Shown: positions 1-11,658, counted from the stretch's first letter. The stretch is DNA of 64,000 nucleotides from Burkholderia plantarii (GCF_001411805.1 NZ_CP007213.1:2976001-3040000); one strand, 5' to 3'. Translations and numbers: made by a program. The notes: a model not told the origin generated them from the letters alone.

Positions 1-1153
1 CCAGCGTCCAGAGGATCGGCGCGCTGAATTCCAGGCGGCCACGGTAGATCGTGAACAGCCAGTTGAAGATCTTCACGCCGGTCGGGATCGCGATGATCAT
101 CGTGGCGATGCCGAAGAACGCGTTGACGTCGGCGCCCGAGCCCATCGTGAAGAAGTGGTGCAGCCACACGAGGAACGACAGGACCATGATCGCGCAGGTT
201 GCGTAGACCATCGTCTTGTAGCCGAACAGCGGCTTCTTCGCGTAGGTCGCCACGACTTCCGAGAACACGCCGAACGCCGGCAGGATCAGGATGTACACCT
301 CGGGGTGACCCCAGGCCCAGATCAGGTTCAGGTACATCATGACGTTGCCGCCGCCGTCATTCGTGAAGAAGTGCATCCCCAGATAACGGTCGAGGCCGAG
401 CAGCGCGAGCGTGACGGTCAGGATCGGGAACGCCGCCATGATCAGCACGTTGGTGCAGAGCGCCGTCCACGTGAACACCGGCATCTTCATCAGCGTCATG
501 CCGGGCGCGCGCATCTTGATGATCGTCACGAAGAAGTTCACGCCGGTCAGCAGCGTGCCCACCCCGGAGATCTGCAGCGCCCAGATGTAGTAGTCGACCC
601 CCACCCCTGGACTGTATGCAAGCTCCGAGAGCGGCGGATACGCGAGCCAGCCGGTCTGCGCGAATTCACCGATGAACAGCGAGATCATCAGCAGCACCGC
701 GCCCACCGCCGTCATCCAGAACGACAGCGAGTTCAGGAACGGGAACGCCACGTCGCGCGCGCCGATCTGCAGCGGCACCACCAGGTTCATCAGGCCCACC
801 ATGAACGCCATCGCCATGAAGAAGATCATGATGACGCCGTGCGCGGTGAAGATCTGGTCGTAGTGGTGCGGCGGCAGGTAGCCCGGCGCGTCATACGCGA
901 ACGCGAGCTGGGTACGCATCATGATCGCGTCGGCGAAGCCGCGCAGCAGCATGACGAGGGCAACGGCGATGTACATCACGCCAAGACGCTTGTGGTCGAC
1001 GCTCGTCAGCCACTCGGTCCAGAGATATTTCCACTTACCGAAGTAAGTGACGAGGCCCAGCACGAGCGCCCCGACGATGCCGACGCCGAGCGCCGTGATC
1101 ACGAGGATTGGCTCGTGATACGGGATCGAGTCGAGTGTAAGTTTTCCGAACAT
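1..1153 (-). CDS. cyoB: Cytochrome bo ubiquinol oxidase subunit I (5' part; gene runs off the left edge)
   Basis: Catalytic heme-copper subunit of the proton-pumping quinol oxidase in the inner membrane: it oxidises ubiquinol and reduces oxygen to water. The start codon is at 1153 and about 384 codons lie in the window with no stop, so the 3' end is missing. The translation begins [15 protein letters not shown] and has many hydrophobic segments. Visible hallmarks are [11 protein letters not shown] (low-spin heme His) and [14 protein letters not shown] (Cu-B His and the cross-linked His-Tyr pair). It follows cyoA by 2 bp on the same strand, as in cyoABCD operons; cyoC and cyoD should lie beyond the edge. 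Identification is secure. Confidence 0.96.
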   Translation of the reverse strand, partial: MFGKLTLDSIPYHEPILVITALGVGIVGALVLGLVTYFGKWKYLWTEWLTSVDHKRLGVMYIAVALVMLLRGFADAIMMRTQLAFAYDAPGYLPPHHYDQIFTAHGVIMIFFMAMAFMVGLMNLVVPLQIGARDVAFPFLNSLSFWMTAVGAVLLMISLFIGEFAQTGWLAYPPLSELAYSPGVGVDYYIWALQISGVGTLLTGVNFFVTIIKMRAPGMTLMKMPVFTWTALCTNVLIMAAFPILTVTLALLGLDRYLGMHFFTNDGGGNVMMYLNLIWAWGHPEVYILILPAFGVFSEVVATYAKKPLFGYKTMVYATCAIMVLSFLVWLHHFFTMGSGADVNAFFGIATMIIAIPTGVKIFNWLFTIYRGRLEFSAPILWTL

Positions 1154-1155
1154 GC

Positions 1156-2043
1156 TTACCCCTTCGTCGTACTGCACGACGCGTCATTGAATTCCATGAC
1201 GTGGCCGTTGTTGTACTTGCCAACGATGTTATTGAACAGGCGCGGATCGACGGTCGAGAAGAAACGCACCGGATCCTTTTCGCTTGGCTTCGCGACGCTC
1301 GCGTACTCGTTCATGTCGAGGCGCTGCGACGAGGCGCGGACCTTCTGCACCCATGCATCGAAGTCACCCTGCGACGTGGCGAGCGTACGGAACTTCATGT
1401 CCGAGAAGCCGCGGCCGCTGTAGTTCGCGGACAGGCCGGCGAAATCGCCCGCTTCGTCGGCGATCAGGTGCAGACGCGTCTGCATGCCGGCCATCGCGTA
1501 CACCTGCGTGCCGAGCTGCGGGATGAAGAACGAATTCATCACCGAATCGGACGTGATGCGGAAATTCACCGGCGTGCCGACCGGAATCGCGAGCTGGTTC
1601 ACCGATGCGATACCCAGATCCGGGTAGATGAACAGCCATTTCCAGTCGAGCGCAACGACTTCGACGTTGATCGGCTTCACGTTCGAGGCAAGCGGCTTGT
1701 ACGGGTCAAGCTCGTGCGTCGATTTCCAGGTGAGGATGCCAAGGTACAGGATGATCAGCGTCGGAATCGTCCAGACGACGACCTCGACTGCGTTCGAATG
1801 CGACCATTTCGGCGCATACGTCGCGTTGCGGTTGGACTCGCGATAGCGCCACGCGAACAGCAGCGTCAGCACGATCACGGGGATGACCACGATCAGCATC
1901 ACCCACGTCGAAGTCCAGATCAGTCCTTTCTCGGCCACACCGACGCTGCCCTTCGGATCCAGCAGGTCGTAGCTGCAACCGGATAGACAGACAAGCAACC
2001 CGGCGCCCAATAAAAGCAAGAAGCTTCTAAAAGCCTTTCTATT
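1156..2043 (-). CDS. cyoA: Cytochrome bo ubiquinol oxidase subunit II (lipoprotein)
   Basis: Subunit II of the bo-type oxidase, 295 residues from the chosen start MNRKAF. The N-terminus is a lipoprotein signal (basic residues, hydrophobic run, lipobox LSGC with Cys near residue 23), followed by a second membrane span and a periplasmic cupredoxin domain. The cupredoxin region has the quinol-oxidase signature [12 protein letters not shown] and lacks the Cys pair of a Cu-A site, so this is a quinol oxidase and not a cytochrome c oxidase. The 21-codon upstream extension of the frame has no lipoprotein character, which argues for the start at 2043. It sits directly before cyoB. The 243 bp upstream, up to the nuoM-like gene, must hold its promoter unless the two are co-transcribed. 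Confidence 0.96.
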   Translation of the reverse strand, partial: NRKAFRSFLLLLGAGLLVCLSGCSYDLLDPKGSVGVAEKGLIWTSTWVMLIVVIPVIVLTLLFAWRYRESNRNATYAPKWSHSNAVEVVVWTIPTLIILYLGILTWKSTHELDPYKPLASNVKPINVEVVALDWKWLFIYPDLGIASVNQLAIPVGTPVNFRITSDSVMNSFFIPQLGTQVYAMAGMQTRLHLIADEAGDFAGLSANYSGRGFSDMKFRTLATSQGDFDAWVQKVRASSQRLDMNEYASVAKPSEKDPVRFFSTVDPRLFNNIVGKYNNGHVMEFNDASCSTTKG

Positions 2044-2286
2044 CATCACATTTGCCTGATTTACGCGTGGACGATAAAGCAAACCGGCTATGCCCCGATT
2101 CGCCAAGCGCCAGCATCATAAGTCCATCGAAGTGGGAAAAAGCGGTGAATCTTAGCAAATCATTTTTACCAAAAGCCACCGTGCGACAGGTTGCCACATC
2201 ATGCAACTTGTCAGCCGGCCCCTGCGCAGTCCGGGAACCGGCTCGCCACGCCCGCCCCGCGGGGCTTTCAGGCGTGGCGTCGACGT

Positions 2287-3840
2287 TCAGGTCGGTGTGC
2301 GCGGGATGCGCGCATCGGTCTGAACGCTGATCGTGGAAGCCGTCGGCGCGGCGCCCGCCCCGTCGTCCGCCGGCTTCGCGCGCTCGAGCTGCGCGACGAT
2401 ATTGGCGGCGGCCGGGTCGATCACGTCGGTGAACGGCTTCGGATAAATACCGATTGCGAGCACGATCACGGCCAATGCCGCGAACACGATCGACTCGCGA
2501 CGGCTCAGATCGATCAGTTTGCCGACGCGATCGTGCTTGATCGCGCCGAAGATCACGCGCTTGAGCATCCAGAGCGTGTAGGCGGCGCTCAGGATCAGGG
2601 TAAGCGCGGCGATCGCGCCGATCCAGAAGTTCACGCGCACGGCGCCCATGATCACGAGGAATTCGCCGACGAAGCCCGAGGTGCCCGGCAGGCCGACGTT
2701 GGCCATCGCGAACAGCACGGCGAACAGCGCGAGGCGCGGCATGGTGTTGACCACGCCGCTGTATTCGGCGATCGCGCGGGTCCGGGTGCGATCGTAGAGC
2801 GCGCCGACGCAGAGGAACATCGCGCCGGCCACGAAACCGTAGGAGATCATCTGCACGATCGCGCCGGTGATGCTCATCTGGTTGAACAGGAACACGCCGA
2901 GCGTGACGAGGCCCATGTGCGCGACCGACGAGTAGGCCAGCATCTTGGCCATGTCCTTTTGCGCCAGCGCCAGCAGGCTCGCGTAGACCACCGCGATCAG
3001 CGACAGGCCGATCATCACGGGCGCCAGGTAGTGGGCCGCGTCGGGCGTGATCGGCAGCGCGAAGCGCAGGAAGCCGTAGCCGCCGATCTTGATCATCCCC
3101 AGCGACACCGCGGCGCCGGTCGGGCCGTCGGTGTAGACGTCCTGCAGCCAGGTGTGGACCGGCCACATCGGCACCTTGACCGCGAATGCCGCGAAGAAGC
3201 CGAGGAACACCAGCAGCTGCGGCGCGAAGCCGAGCCGGGTGTGCTGCCAGACGGCCATGTCGAAGGTGTGCGTGAGGCCGAACAGGTACAGCATCGCGGC
3301 CAGCATCAGCAGCGAGCCGGCGAACGAGATGAAGAAGAACTTGATCGCCGCGTACGAGCGGTTCGCGTGGCCCCAGGTGCCGATCAGCACGAACAGCGGG
3401 ATCAGCGTGGCCTCGAAGAAGATGAAGAACAGCATCCCGTCGAGCGAGGTAAACACGCCGATCATCAACCCCGACAGGATCAGGAACGAGCCGTGGTATT
3501 GCGCCACGCGTGTCGTGACCGATTCCCACGAGGCGATCACGATCACCAGCGTGGTGAACGCCGACAGCACCACCAGCCACAGCGACAGCCCGTCCACGCC
3601 CATCCGCCATGCCGAACCGAACGCCGCGAGCCACGGCTTGTATTCGGTGAACTGCACCGCCGCGTTGTGCGCGTCGAAACCGGTGACGAGCGGCACCGTC
3701 AGCAGCAGGCCGACGATCGCGCCCACCAGCGCGAGCCACCGAGCCCGATGCGGATAACGATCCGATCCGATGCGCAGGACGGCCACGCCGAACACGATCG
3801 GCGTCCAGATCGCGAGGCTCAGGAATGGTACAGATTGCAT
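2287..3840 (-). CDS. nuoM: NuoM-like proton-translocating subunit, outside a nuo operon
   Basis: Polytopic membrane protein of 517 residues, close to the usual NuoM length of about 500. It carries the antiporter-like domain with FFEATLIPLFVLIGTWG (the conserved membrane Glu), KVPMWPVHTWLQDVYTDGP and IKIGGYGFLR. NuoM is one of three antiporter-like subunits of complex I (NADH:ubiquinone oxidoreductase). No nuoL or nuoN is adjacent; the next gene on the strand is cyoA after a 243-bp gap. The TDGPTGAAVSLGMIK stretch differs from the commoner EAPVGGSV-type loop, suggesting a diverged paralogue. It could be an extra complex I subunit or part of another cation/proton system. The family is certain; the role is not. 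Confidence 0.85.
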   Translation of the reverse strand: MQSVPFLSLAIWTPIVFGVAVLRIGSDRYPHRARWLALVGAIVGLLLTVPLVTGFDAHNAAVQFTEYKPWLAAFGSAWRMGVDGLSLWLVVLSAFTTLVIVIASWESVTTRVAQYHGSFLILSGLMIGVFTSLDGMLFFIFFEATLIPLFVLIGTWGHANRSYAAIKFFFISFAGSLLMLAAMLYLFGLTHTFDMAVWQHTRLGFAPQLLVFLGFFAAFAVKVPMWPVHTWLQDVYTDGPTGAAVSLGMIKIGGYGFLRFALPITPDAAHYLAPVMIGLSLIAVVYASLLALAQKDMAKMLAYSSVAHMGLVTLGVFLFNQMSITGAIVQMISYGFVAGAMFLCVGALYDRTRTRAIAEYSGVVNTMPRLALFAVLFAMANVGLPGTSGFVGEFLVIMGAVRVNFWIGAIAALTLILSAAYTLWMLKRVIFGAIKHDRVGKLIDLSRRESIVFAALAVIVLAIGIYPKPFTDVIDPAAANIVAQLERAKPADDGAGAAPTASTISVQTDARIPRTPT

Positions 3841-4464
3841 GGCAGCAAAAACCCTATGAAAACCCGGTCAGAGAGTCGGTCGACTGAGACGAAAGAAACG
3901 TAAGATTTGTAATGTCAGCTCGCTCGCGGCGGCGACGCACTCGCGATGTAATTTGATTGAAAGCTATGTAACAAAAGAAATCACACCGCGCCGGGTTAAC
4001 GAGGATAAAGGGAAGTGCGACCTTTTGCATCGCAACATTCAGTTGCGTTTTTTTCGCACAATCAAGCCGTTGTTTTTACTAGATTTTTTTTCACGACTGT
4101 GACGGACGCGGGGTGGTCAGACTGCATCAAAGTGGGGCTTGACAAATCAAAATCTATACTAATTTAACGTTTTGGACGCGAAGCTGAAGCGATCCATGGC
4201 TTCGCCAAAACTTCCAAAAACCTTACATTTTATATTACAAAATACTTTCACTTATGAGGAAAGCGGCCATCGGCGAGGCGCTCCCATCGCAACGAAACTG
4301 AAAGCTTTGTATTCCTAAACCGTCAGTGTCGCGCGACAGAATACCGCCCATGTAGGGCGCCCGTCCAGCCCGCTGCGAGCCGCGCTCGCAGCGCGTTTGC
4401 CTCGTGCTCGTGGCCCGGCTTGCGGTCCGTTCTCCGCCGCACCCGGCCGCGGCCGGCGCCGCGC
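3841..4464. other. AT-rich intergenic region without protein genes
   Basis: About 620 bp between the divergent 5' end of the nuoM-like gene and the 3' end of fadH. Much of 3900-4260 is far more AT-rich than the surroundings, with poly-T and poly-A runs. No reading frame here looks real. It should contain the nuoM promoter (minus strand) and holds a plus-strand intrinsic terminator at 4031-4054, listed separately. Confidence 0.6.
4031..4054 (+). terminator. Intrinsic terminator with no upstream plus-strand gene
   Basis: CGCAAC, loop ATTCA, GTTGCG, followed at once by seven T residues. The stem is short (6 bp) but perfect and the U-tract is strong on the plus strand. The only neighbouring gene, nuoM, runs the other way, so this may end a small RNA transcribed from about 3850-4030. 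Confidence 0.55.
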
Positions 4465-6564
<2,100 letters not shown>

Positions 6565-6617
6565 TCAAACAGCCATAATGCTTGTCATTCGTGGCCAGAA
6601 TCGAGGCGGTGACCGGC

Positions 6618-7658
6618 ATGGGAAACAAGGACGGCCTCGGGCTGCGGCGGCCGACGATTCCGGTGGCCTACCCGCGCCTGCTGCTGCAGGTGTTCGACGA
6701 ATGCGGGCTCGACGCGCGCGAGGTGCGCGCCGGCACCGGCCTGCGCGACGAGGTGCTGGCACAGCCCGACGCGCGGGTCGCGCCGTCGCAATGGGCGCGG
6801 CTGGTGCTGAACGCGATCCGGCTGACCGGCGACGAGGGGCTCGGCTTCGCGCTCGGGCTGCGGCTGCGGCCGTCGGCGCACGGCTTCCTCGGCTACGCCA
6901 CGCTCACCGCGCCCGACCTGCGCACCGCGCTGGCCGTCAACGCGCGCTACTTCCGCACCCGCAACCGGCAATACACGCTGACCTACGCCGAGCACGGCGA
7001 CGGCGCGACGCTGACGCTCGCCGGCGTGCAGGCGAGCCCGGTGCTGCGCCATCACACCATGTTCGAGTTCGTGTTGACCGGCATCGCGCAGAGCCTGCCG
7101 CTGCTGACCGGCCCGCGCGCGAGCGGCGGCACGCCGCCGCTCGAACTGCGTTTCGCGTGGCCGCAGCCGCCCTGGTTCGCGCGCTATCGCGAGCGCCTGC
7201 CGCCGGTGCGCTTCGATTGCGACGCGCACGCGCTGTGGGTGGCGCGCGAGGCACTCGACTGGCCGCTCGCGATCGCCGACGAGGTCGCGCACCGCCAGGC
7301 GCTCGCGCAGGTCGAGCGCGATTACGCGGCGGTGCGCCACGACGAGGGTGACTGGGTCGAGCGCGTGCGCGCGGAGCTGGTACACGGCGCCGACGGCTAT
7401 CCGGACCCGGACGCGCTCGCGCGCCGCCTCCATGTGTCCACGCGCACGCTGCGGCGCCGGCTCGACGAGGCCGGCGCCGGCTATCGCGCGCTGCTCGACG
7501 ACGCACGCCACCGCGATGCGCGGCAGCTGCTGCGCGCCTCCGACCTCGACCTGAAGACGATCGCCGCGCGCCTGCAGTTCAGCGACCCGGCGAACTTCAC
7601 GCGCGCGTTCCGCAAGTGGGCCGGCATGACGCCGAGCGCTTACCGGCGCGGCGCCTGA
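6618..7658 (+). CDS. AraC-family transcriptional regulator
   Basis: DNA-binding regulator of 346 residues. The N-terminal half (about 20-215) resembles the arabinose-binding-like sensor domain found in OruR/ArgR-type AraC proteins. The C-terminal about 100 residues hold the double helix-turn-helix, with ARRLHVSTRTLRRRL in the first and the family signature FSDPANFTRAFRKWAGMTPSAYR in the second. An upstream TTG at 6582 could add 12 codons; I chose the ATG at 6618 because GAGG lies 11 nt before it. It is divergent from fadH, so control of that gene in response to a fatty-acid-related signal is a reasonable inference. The ligand is unknown. Confidence 0.88.
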   Translation: MGNKDGLGLRRPTIPVAYPRLLLQVFDECGLDAREVRAGTGLRDEVLAQPDARVAPSQWARLVLNAIRLTGDEGLGFALGLRLRPSAHGFLGYATLTAPDLRTALAVNARYFRTRNRQYTLTYAEHGDGATLTLAGVQASPVLRHHTMFEFVLTGIAQSLPLLTGPRASGGTPPLELRFAWPQPPWFARYRERLPPVRFDCDAHALWVAREALDWPLAIADEVAHRQALAQVERDYAAVRHDEGDWVERVRAELVHGADGYPDPDALARRLHVSTRTLRRRLDEAGAGYRALLDDARHRDARQLLRASDLDLKTIAARLQFSDPANFTRAFRKWAGMTPSAYRRGA

Positions 7659-7827
7659 GGCCGTCCCGGCGCGGCGGAAACCGGCGCCATCTCCAGCCAT
7701 TCCGATATCCAGACGCCGCCGCGCGATCGACAATCGCTCGTTTTCCATCGGCCGGCCTTGCCCCGCTCCGCGCGCGTGGCGCCGGCCGCTCCGATCGACG
7801 CGCGGCACTGAAGGGAATCGAATCTCG

Positions 7828-8013
7828 ATGTCGGACAACGAACGCACCTCAAGGCATAGCGCCGTGGCCATCCTGCGCGGCGCACCGGGCTGGATCGACT
7901 GGGACGCGGCGCGCAATCGCCCCAACTGGGTCGGCGGACGCGTCACGCTCGACGGCCGCTTCAGCGTCGACGAACTGCTGGCCCTGTTGACGCTGGCCCG
8001 CGTGCCGCACTGA
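7828..8013 (+). CDS. Small conserved-looking hypothetical protein
   Basis: 61 residues, from MSDNERTSRHSAV to RVPH, no signal peptide or membrane span. An AAGGGA sequence lies about 12 nt before the start. The middle, GWIDWDAARNRPNWVGGRVTLDGRFS, has the look of a folded small protein, and codon use fits the genome. It follows the AraC gene by about 170 bp and ends 69 bp before a terminator that belongs to the opposite strand. No function can be assigned. Confidence 0.55.
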   Translation: MSDNERTSRHSAVAILRGAPGWIDWDAARNRPNWVGGRVTLDGRFSVDELLALLTLARVPH

Positions 8014-8081
8014 GCGGCGCGGCGGCCGCCATGGCCGCTTCGTCCGTCCCGGCCGGGTTCCCCAGCCCCGAAAACGAAACC

Positions 8082-8116
8082 GGCCCGGATCGTCCACATT
8101 CGGGACGATCCGGGCC
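8082..8116 (-). terminator. Intrinsic terminator of the osmoprotectant ABC operon
   Basis: Perfect 14-bp stem (GGCCCGGATCGTCC with its complement), 7-nt loop, and on the minus strand a following T-rich run GTTTCGTTTT. It lies 60 bp after the stop of the ATPase gene. It may also act on plus-strand transcription of the small gene ending at 8013. Confidence 0.8.
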
Positions 8117-8176
8117 GCGATGAACCGCGACGAGCCGCTCGGGGGCCGGTGGAACCGCCGGCGCCGCCTATTTCGC

Positions 8177-9328
8177 CTACGCCGTCACGATGCGCGGCGG
8201 CTGGCCGGTCTGCTGGCGCGAACGGCCCGAGCTCAGATAGTCGGCGATCGAATCCTGCGTGACCTCGCCGAGATAGGCGCCGTCGCCGTCAAGCACCGGC
8301 ATCCACGACGAGCGGTACTGATACATCTTCGACAGCACGATCCGCAGGTTGTCCTCCGACGAGACGGTGGCCGGAAACTCGCTGAGCCGCTCGCCGCAGG
8401 TGCCCGTCGCGCCGCGCGCGACACGCCGCGCGACGAAGCCGAGCGCGTGCCGCGCGTCGTCCACCACGGTCAGGTAGCGGCTGTCGTTGTCGTCCATGAT
8501 CGAGAACGCCTCGGCGAGCGGCGTGTCGGCGCGCGCGGTGGGCGGCTGCGCGGCCGCGTCGCCGGCCTTCACGAGCAGCAGGCGCTTGAGCGTGCTGTCC
8601 TGGCCCACGAACTGGCCCACGAACTCGTCGCGCGGATGCGCGAGCAGCGTGTCGGGATGGTCGTACTGCACCAGCTTGCCGCGCCGGAACACGGCCACGC
8701 GGTCGCCGAGCTTGATCGCCTCGTCGATGTCGTGGCTCACCATGATCACGGTCTTCTTCAGCTGCCGCTGCATCTGGAAGAACTCGTTCTGGATCGATTC
8801 GCGGTTGATCGGATCGACCGCGCCGAACGGCTCGTCCATCAGCAGCACCGGCGGATCGGCCGCCAGCGCGCGCACCACGCCGATGCGCTGCTGCTGGCCG
8901 CCCGACAGCTCGCGCGGATAGCGCTTCAGGTACAGCTTCGGATCGAGCGCCACCATCGACATCAGCTCGGTCGCGCGCTCCTTGCAGCGCTTCCTGTCCC
9001 AGCCGAGCAGGCGCGGCACCACCGTGATGTTTTCCTCGATCGTCATGTTCGGGAACAGGCCGATCTGCTGGATCACGTAGCCGATGCGGCGGCGCAGGTC
9101 CACTTCGTTCAGGCTGGTGGTGTCCTCGCCGCCGATCAGCACGCGCCCGGAGGTCGGCGTGATCAGCCGGTTGATCATCTTCAGCGTGGTGGTCTTGCCG
9201 CAGCCCGAGGGGCCGAGAAACACGCAGATTTCGCCTTCCGGCACGGTCAGGCTCACGGAATCGACGGCGCGCACCGGCTGGCCGTCTTTCTGCGAGAAGG
9301 TCTTCGTCAGTTGGTCGAGTTCGATCAT
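8177..9328 (-). CDS. Osmoprotectant (glycine betaine/choline type) ABC transporter ATPase with CBS domains
   Basis: ATP-hydrolysing subunit of an OpuC/ProV-like importer, 383 residues. Walker A GPSGCGKTT is at 39-47, the signature LSGGQQQR and Walker B LLMDEPFGAVD follow, with the switch His in MVSHDIDEA. The C-terminal part after about residue 250 is a tandem-CBS-like region (SRYLTVVDDARHALGFV, SSWMPVLDGDGAYLGEV), which in OpuA/OpuC proteins senses ionic strength or nucleotide. The start ATG overlaps the stop of the preceding permease gene (ATGA), so translation is coupled. It is the last gene of a four-gene operon. Confidence 0.93.
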   Translation of the reverse strand: MIELDQLTKTFSQKDGQPVRAVDSVSLTVPEGEICVFLGPSGCGKTTTLKMINRLITPTSGRVLIGGEDTTSLNEVDLRRRIGYVIQQIGLFPNMTIEENITVVPRLLGWDRKRCKERATELMSMVALDPKLYLKRYPRELSGGQQQRIGVVRALAADPPVLLMDEPFGAVDPINRESIQNEFFQMQRQLKKTVIMVSHDIDEAIKLGDRVAVFRRGKLVQYDHPDTLLAHPRDEFVGQFVGQDSTLKRLLLVKAGDAAAQPPTARADTPLAEAFSIMDDNDSRYLTVVDDARHALGFVARRVARGATGTCGERLSEFPATVSSEDNLRIVLSKMYQYRSSWMPVLDGDGAYLGEVTQDSIADYLSSGRSRQQTGQPPRIVTA

Positions 9329-9978
9329 GTCTTCTGCACTCCCTTCGGTGTCAACGCGCGCTGCAGCGCCTGCAACAGCAGATCCGCGACGATCGCGAGC
9401 ACGCTCACGAGCACCGCGCCCACCAGCAGCTTCATCATGCTGCTCTGTCCGATCGCGCGGACGATCAGCGAGCCGAGCCCGCCCGCGCCGATCACGGCCG
9501 CGATGGTCATCACGCCGATATTCATCACCACCGCCGTGCGCACGCCGCCGAGGATCACCGGCACCGCGAGCGGCAGCTCCACGAGCCGCAGCCGCTGCCA
9601 CGACGTCATGCCGATGCCGAGGCCGGCCTCCTTGATGCCGGCGTCGACGTTGCGCAGCGCCAGATAGGTGTTGCGCATGATCGGCAGCAGCGAATAGAGG
9701 AACACGGCGGTGATCGCCGGCACCGCGCCGATGCCCTGCCCGAAGCGCGAGAAGATCGGGATCATCAGCCCGAACAGCGCGATCGAGGGCAGCGTGAGGA
9801 TCACGGTGGCGATACCGAGCACCGGCGGCGCGAGCCATTCGTGGCGGCTGATCACGACGCCGAGCGGCACGCCGGCGACGATCGCGCAGCCCACCGCGAT
9901 GCCGACGAGATAGATGTGCTGCAGCGTGAGCTGGAGCAGTTCGGGCCAGTTGGCGGCCAGGTAGTCTTGGACGGTCAT
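9325..9978 (-). CDS. Osmoprotectant ABC transporter permease
   Basis: Inner-membrane permease of 217 residues in the OpuCB/YehY group of the binding-protein-dependent transport family. Several membrane spans are visible, and the EAA-type cytoplasmic loop that contacts the ATPase is IKEAGLGIGMTSWQRLRLVELP. It starts 13 bp after the binding-protein gene and overlaps the ATPase gene by 4 nt. With the other permease at 10942-11658 it should form a heterodimeric channel. Confidence 0.92.
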   Translation of the reverse strand: MTVQDYLAANWPELLQLTLQHIYLVGIAVGCAIVAGVPLGVVISRHEWLAPPVLGIATVILTLPSIALFGLMIPIFSRFGQGIGAVPAITAVFLYSLLPIMRNTYLALRNVDAGIKEAGLGIGMTSWQRLRLVELPLAVPVILGGVRTAVVMNIGVMTIAAVIGAGGLGSLIVRAIGQSSMMKLLVGAVLVSVLAIVADLLLQALQRALTPKGVQKT

Positions 9979-9991
9979 GGTCGTCTCCCGG

Positions 9992-10945
9992 TCACGGTAA
10001 GGGGTGCGTGCGCAGGAAATCCGCGGCCACCTGCTGCACCGAGGCCCCGTCGATGTCGACGCGCTTGTTCATGTCGAGCATCACGTCGTTGTCGAGCGCG
10101 GCCGACAGCGCGTTCAGCTGCGTGGCGAGCTTCGGATTGCGCGCGAGCACTTCCGCGCGCACCACCGGCGTGGCGTTGTAGGGCGGGAAGAAGTGCAGGT
10201 CGTCCTCGAGCGGCACGATGCCGAAACCGCGCACGCGGCCGTCGGTGGTGTAGACGAGGCCGATCGTCAGCTGGTTGTTGTGCAGCGCCGTGTAGACCAG
10301 CCCCGCATCCATCTGCTTCGTCTCCGAGCGGCGGAAATGCAGGTGATAGGCCGCTTCGAGCGGCTTCAGGCCGTCCGGGCGATTGGCGAATTCCGCGTCC
10401 ATCCCGAACGTGTGGCGGGTCCCCTTCGGGTCGCTCGCGATCTTCGCGGCCAGCTGCGAGATGGTGCGGATGCCGGTCTGCTTCGCGGCCTCGGCCGGCA
10501 GCGCCAGCGCGTAGGTGTTGTTGAGCGGCGATGCGTCGAGCCACACCAGGCCCTGCCTGCCGTCGATCTCCTTGACCCGCTGGTACATCGCCTCGGGCGA
10601 GAGCTTGTCCTTGATCTTGTCGTAGACGAGCGCGGCGGTGCCCGTGTAATCCCACATCACGTCGACCTGGCCGTTCACGAACGCGCTGCGCAGCAGCACG
10701 CTGCCGAGGCCCGTGCGGGTCTCGATGGTGTAGCCGCGCGAGCGCAGGTACTGCGAGGTGATCTCGGCCAGCACGTACTGCTCGGTGAAGTTCTTGCCGC
10801 CCACCGTCAACGACTGCGCCGCGGCCGGCGCGCTCGCGAGCGCGCCGAACGAGGCCAGCGAGACGAGCGGCACCAGCGCGACGGCCGCCGCGAAGCGGCG
10901 CGCCAGCGTGGCGCGGGCGGCCCGGGCGAGTTTCGCGAAACTCAT
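9992..10945 (-). CDS. Osmoprotectant ABC transporter substrate-binding protein
   Basis: Periplasmic binding protein of 317 residues, OpuAC/OsmF type. A cleavable signal peptide ends near APAAAQ-SLTVGG (about residue 44). The mature start GGKNFTEQYVLAEITSQYL and the WDYTGTAALVY segment are typical of quaternary-amine binders (glycine betaine, choline, carnitine). Its ATG overlaps the stop of the upstream permease (ATGA). The exact substrate cannot be read from the sequence. Confidence 0.92.
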   Translation of the reverse strand: MSFAKLARAARATLARRFAAAVALVPLVSLASFGALASAPAAAQSLTVGGKNFTEQYVLAEITSQYLRSRGYTIETRTGLGSVLLRSAFVNGQVDVMWDYTGTAALVYDKIKDKLSPEAMYQRVKEIDGRQGLVWLDASPLNNTYALALPAEAAKQTGIRTISQLAAKIASDPKGTRHTFGMDAEFANRPDGLKPLEAAYHLHFRRSETKQMDAGLVYTALHNNQLTIGLVYTTDGRVRGFGIVPLEDDLHFFPPYNATPVVRAEVLARNPKLATQLNALSAALDNDVMLDMNKRVDIDGASVQQVAADFLRTHPLP

Positions 10946-11658
10946 GCGGCACCTCCGTTGCGGGCAAACACATGGCGGCTGCCGGCCGCGACGATGCCGT
11001 CGAGCAGCAGCGCGAGCACCGCCGTGGAGGCCGCGCCGAGCAGCAGCATCTGCTGGTTGTCGAGATAGATGCCAGGGAAGATCAGCGTGCCGAGGCTGTC
11101 GGCGCCGATCAGATAGGCGAGCGGCGCGGTGCCGACGTTGATCGCGAGCGCGGTGCGCACGCCGCCGATGATGATCGGCAGCGCGTTCGGCAACTCGACG
11201 CGCGTGAGCGACTGCCACGGCGTCATGCCGATGCCGCGCGCCGCCTCGCGCAGCGCGGCGGGCACGTTGCGCATGCCTTCGTAGGCATTGCGCGTGATCG
11301 GCAGCAGCGAGGCCAGGAACAGCGCGACGATCGCGGGCACGTCGCCGATGCCGAAGATGCCGAGCGCGATCGCGAGCACCGCGAGCGAGGGCACCGTGTT
11401 GCCGATGTTGAACACCTGCATGAAGCGCTCGGCGTGGCGCGAGGCGGACGGACGGCTCAGCGCGACGCCGGCCGGAATGCCAGCCAGGATCGCGAGCGCC
11501 ATCGAGCAGCCCACCAGGATCAGATGCCGGCCGGTGTAGTAGACGAGATCGCCCGAGTATTGCCGCCATGTGTCGGCGCCGATCGCATGCGCGATCCAGC
11601 CCAACAGGATGATGGCCAGCAGCAGGCTGCCCGCGAGACGGACAGTGCGTCGAGTCAT
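10942..11658 (-). CDS. Osmoprotectant ABC transporter permease (first gene of operon)
   Basis: Permease of 238 residues with an N-terminal membrane anchor and about five further spans; the EAA loop is LREAARGIGMTPWQSLTRVELP. The start MTRRTVRL is set by a strong ribosome-binding site, TAAGGAGG, about 8 nt upstream. A longer frame to 11787 has no such site and is rejected. Gene order permease, binding protein, permease, ATPase, with overlaps or short gaps throughout, marks a single transcript ending at the hairpin at 8082-8116. Confidence 0.92.
   Translation of the reverse strand: MTRRTVRLAGSLLLAIILLGWIAHAIGADTWRQYSGDLVYYTGRHLILVGCSMALAILAGIPAGVALSRPSASRHAERFMQVFNIGNTVPSLAVLAIALGIFGIGDVPAIVALFLASLLPITRNAYEGMRNVPAALREAARGIGMTPWQSLTRVELPNALPIIIGGVRTALAINVGTAPLAYLIGADSLGTLIFPGIYLDNQQMLLLGAASTAVLALLLDGIVAAGSRHVFARNGGAA

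Noticed and set aside
2191..3903. 570-codon plus-strand frame over the nuoM-like gene
   Set aside because: Rich in Arg, His, Asp and Gln without hydrophobic pattern, typical of the antisense of a membrane protein gene.
4139..4150. TTGACAAATCAA as an Fnr site
   Set aside because: TTGA and TCAA are 4 bp apart; an Fnr site needs 6 bp between them.
4139..4160. TTGACA followed by TATACT as a plus-strand promoter
   Set aside because: The spacer is only 10 bp and no gene follows on that strand for over 2 kb.
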